Assembly (NCBI GenBank): GCA_030066475.1
Contig: JASJBO010000364.1
Span: 1-7,295, forward strand
Length of the DNA stretch: 7,295 nt
Source of the DNA: Myxococcota bacterium
GTDB lineage: Bacteria; Myxococcota_A; UBA9160; PR03
Direction: 5' to 3'
Part shown: positions 5,728-7,295 of the stretch, in pieces
Numbering within the stretch: position 1 is the stretch's first letter
How the letters are laid out: each line of letters opens with the position of its first letter
The notes under the pieces: model-generated
The model's database searches: none
Told to the model about the DNA's origin: nothing
The model's input: the letters and a program-made list of their open reading frames with translations, nothing else
Translations under genes and position numbers: made by a program

Positions 5728-6177
5728 GTGAGCGAGCCGACCGAGCGCCGCCCGGACCTGGGCCTGTCGCACATCGCCCTGGTCGCGACCGACGTCGACG
5801 CCAGCGTGGCCTTCTACGAGCGCTACGCGGGCCTCCAGGTGGTGCACCGGCGCGTGGACGAGGGTGCCACCGTCGTCTGGCTCTCCGACCTGACGCGCCC
5901 CTTCGTCGTGGTGCTGATCGCGGTTCCCGAGGTCGACGCCGACGCCCGCCTGGGCGGCTTCTGTCACGTCGGCGTCGGGTGTGCCTCGCGCGAGGACCTC
6001 GACGCGCGCTGCGAGCGCGCCCGCGCCGAGGGCTGCCTCTCGATGGGACCGATCGACTCCGGCCCCCCGGTCGGCTACTGGGCCTTCCTGCGCGACCCCG
6101 ACGGCCACCACCTCGAGCTCTCCTACGGCCAGGAGGTGGGCCTGACCGTCGACGCGGCGCGCGCCGAGGATTCCTGA
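5728..6177 (+). CDS. VOC-superfamily protein (glyoxalase-like)
   Basis: Small protein of 149 residues with two VOC modules, starting at GTG. Module 1 carries His15 (SHIALVATD) and the FYERYAGLQ helix (29-37). Module 2 carries His80 (FCHVGVG) and Glu130 in RDPDGHHLELSYGQ (122-135). The usual module-1 acidic ligand falls in a purely hydrophobic strand (VVVLIAV, 60-66), so the metal site would be two-His-one-carboxylate, as in extradiol-type members, not the four-ligand glyoxalase I set. It is not a close copy of the VOC gene at 4078-4596: length, termini and ligand pattern differ. It sits 67 bp after the CvpA-type gene on the same strand and may share its transcript. The reaction is unknown; dioxygenase, lyase and antibiotic-binding roles are all possible for the family. 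Confidence 0.9.
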   Translation: MSEPTERRPDLGLSHIALVATDVDASVAFYERYAGLQVVHRRVDEGATVVWLSDLTRPFVVVLIAVPEVDADARLGGFCHVGVGCASREDLDARCERARAEGCLSMGPIDSGPPVGYWAFLRDPDGHHLELSYGQEVGLTVDAARAEDS

Positions 6178-6220
6178 GCCGCGGGTCGCGAACGCCGTGG
6201 CGCAGCCGGCGGGATCTGTC

Positions 6221-6224
6221 AGGA
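6221..6224 (+). promoter_or_regulatory. Ribosome-binding site of the exported protein
   Basis: AGGA lies 7 nt before the ATG at 6232, supporting that start over the out-of-frame ATG at 6224 and the GTG at 6197. Confidence 0.45.
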
Positions 6225-6231
6225 TGCGCCG

Positions 6232-7295
6232 ATGCTCACGTTCCACACTGCCCACTCGCTGGCTCTCGCTGCGCTCCTGGCTCTCGCCGGACTCCTCGTC
6301 GCCGCGCCTGCGCAGGCGCAGACGCGAACACTCCTGTTCGGGAGCGAAGCGGAGCGGATCGGAGACATCGATCCGTCCACCGGCCTCTACACGGTCCGAT
6401 GCGCAGATCCCTCGATCGTGGCCATGGCGACGCGCCCCGGTACCGACGAAGTGTTCGTCGTCTCGACGGGAGGCCGCCTCTCGACGGTCGACCCCCGCAC
6501 CGGCCTCAGCGGAGACTGGATTCCGTTGTCGGCCAACGGCGTGCCGTTCCCCGACACCGGCTCGAACGACGTTACGCGGGTGTCCGGCATCACCTTCGAT
6601 GAGAGCGGCGTGCTCTGGGGGATCGTCGGAGGCAACGCGGGCGACGCGCTTCCGGATCCCGGCACCATCTTTACGCTCGATCCCGCGACGGGTGAAGCCA
6701 CCGACGCCGGCTTCACCCGCGCCGGTATCGGGGCGCACAGCCTGGAGTTCAACCCCGACGACGGGCTGCTCTACCACTTCTTCAATGACGCCAAGGGCGG
6801 CAACGGGACGTCCTTCTTGCGCACCATCGACCCCTCGACCGGAGCGGCCTCCCTGCCGTTCGCCACGTGGGGCGACCCGTTCGCCACGGTGAACGGAGTG
6901 GTCTACGCGGGCGATGGCGAGTTCTACGTCTATTCGTATTGGGACGAGACGCTGCTGTCGATCACGACGAGCGGAGAGGCGCGCTGGCTCCAGACTTCGG
7001 TCGGCGCGGATGCGACCGCGCTCGCGTTCGTGCCCGGTGGGCTGGAGTCGGACCCCGAGCACCTCGCCTTCGCGGGCGACGGGCAGTTCGGCACGTTCGA
7101 CCCCGACACGGGTTCCCTGTCGCAGCACCGATGCACCGGACGGGCCTACTACGGACTGGCGCGCCAGCCGGGTACGAACGAGCTCTTCGCCGTCGTCGAT
7201 GCGGCGAGCGCCATCGCGACGGTCGACTCCGCTAGCGGGCTCGTGGGTTCGCCCGTCGCGCTGACGGCCGACGGCGTGGCGTTCGCGGATCCCCC
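6232..7295 (+). CDS. Exported beta-propeller-like protein with DPxTG repeats (3'-partial)
   Basis: Open frame of 354 codons with no stop before the window end, so the C-terminus is missing. Residues 1-29 look like a Sec signal peptide: a long Leu/Ala core (10-23) and an AQA cleavage motif, giving a mature start at Gln30. The n-region is odd in having His but no Lys or Arg. The mature part repeats a unit of a hydrophobic Phe/Tyr strand, a turn and a strand ending in (I/V/L/F)DPxTG. Clear copies are at 46-51, 86-91, 149-154, 199-204 and 289-294, with degenerate copies near 244-248 and 331-336. Spacing of roughly 40-63 residues fits blades of a beta-propeller. No catalytic motif is evident; a periplasmic, surface or secreted binding role is inference. 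Third codon positions are A or T in 47 of 340 counted codons, against 6 of 149 in the preceding gene. Confidence 0.8.
   Translation, partial: MLTFHTAHSLALAALLALAGLLVAAPAQAQTRTLLFGSEAERIGDIDPSTGLYTVRCADPSIVAMATRPGTDEVFVVSTGGRLSTVDPRTGLSGDWIPLSANGVPFPDTGSNDVTRVSGITFDESGVLWGIVGGNAGDALPDPGTIFTLDPATGEATDAGFTRAGIGAHSLEFNPDDGLLYHFFNDAKGGNGTSFLRTIDPSTGAASLPFATWGDPFATVNGVVYAGDGEFYVYSYWDETLLSITTSGEARWLQTSVGADATALAFVPGGLESDPEHLAFAGDGQFGTFDPDTGSLSQHRCTGRAYYGLARQPGTNELFAVVDAASAIATVDSASGLVGSPVALTADGVAFADP
6367..7239 (+). repeat. Seven-fold DPxTG blade repeats in the exported protein
   Basis: The motif Asp-Pro-x-Thr-Gly recurs at residues 47, 87, 150, 200 and 290, with weakened forms at about 244 (ITTSG) and 332 (DSASG). 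Each follows a strand such as ELFAVV or LLYHFF by 10-25 residues. The repeats are protein-level only; the DNA copies are diverged. Seven units would close a seven-bladed propeller, but the end of the gene is not in view. Confidence 0.6.

Noticed and set aside
6197..6892. 231-residue frame starting at GTG 6197
   Set aside because: Ser/Pro/Arg-rich shadow of the exported-protein frame; no hydrophobic signal or repeats, whereas the frame from 6232 has both.
5368..7128. 586-residue minus-strand open frame
   Set aside because: Spans three plus-strand genes with clear motifs; its own translation shows only Arg/Gly/Ala/Val-rich shadow composition.
1..7295. CRISPR array, tRNA, insertion sequence or attachment site
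   Set aside because: No regularly spaced DNA repeats, cloverleaf-like sequence, transposase motif or terminal inverted repeats were seen on either strand.

Overview
This is a very GC-rich window with dense genes, little intergenic space and strongly G/C-ended codons. It contains no rRNA, tRNA, CRISPR array, transposase or phage gene. The gene content (a MiaE-type tRNA hydroxylase, a CvpA-type inner-membrane protein, a Kv-beta-like aldo/keto reductase, a Baeyer-Villiger-type monooxygenase and a Sec-exported beta-propeller protein) suggests a Gram-negative, probably aerobic proteobacterium or a deltaproteobacterial-type lineage such as Myxococcota or Binatota. That placement is inference from gene content and composition only.

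Layout, left to right. (1) Up to 1493 (+): the 3' part of a class B flavoprotein monooxygenase, truncated by the window start. (2) 1513-2394 (-): an alpha/beta hydrolase convergent with the monooxygenase. (3) 2406-3032 (-): miaE, directly upstream of the hydrolase in what looks like a two-gene operon. (4) 3039-3986 (+): an aldo/keto reductase whose start codon is only 6 bp from the annotated miaE start. (5) 4078-4596 (-): a VOC (glyoxalase/dioxygenase-fold) protein convergent with the reductase, with a hairpin between them. (6) 4692-5660 (+): a CvpA-domain membrane protein with a long C-terminal region containing an internal repeat. (7) 5728-6177 (+): a second, unrelated VOC protein. (8) 6232 to the window end (+): an exported protein with repeated Asp-Pro-x-Thr-Gly motifs, most likely a beta-propeller, cut off by the window end.

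How they fit together: the genes are mostly single metabolic or housekeeping functions and not one pathway. The monooxygenase, hydrolase, reductase and VOC proteins would suit catabolism of small organic molecules, but only miaE and the hydrolase look co-transcribed. The last three plus-strand genes (67-bp and 54-bp gaps) could share a transcript, although the exported protein has noticeably looser codon use. I found no clear sign of a previously undescribed multi-gene system. The most notable points are the extremely compact miaE/reductase divergent start, the paired C-rich gene ends around the hairpin at 4011-4045, the duplicated motif in the CvpA protein, and the beta-propeller gene, which has no in-window stop codon.
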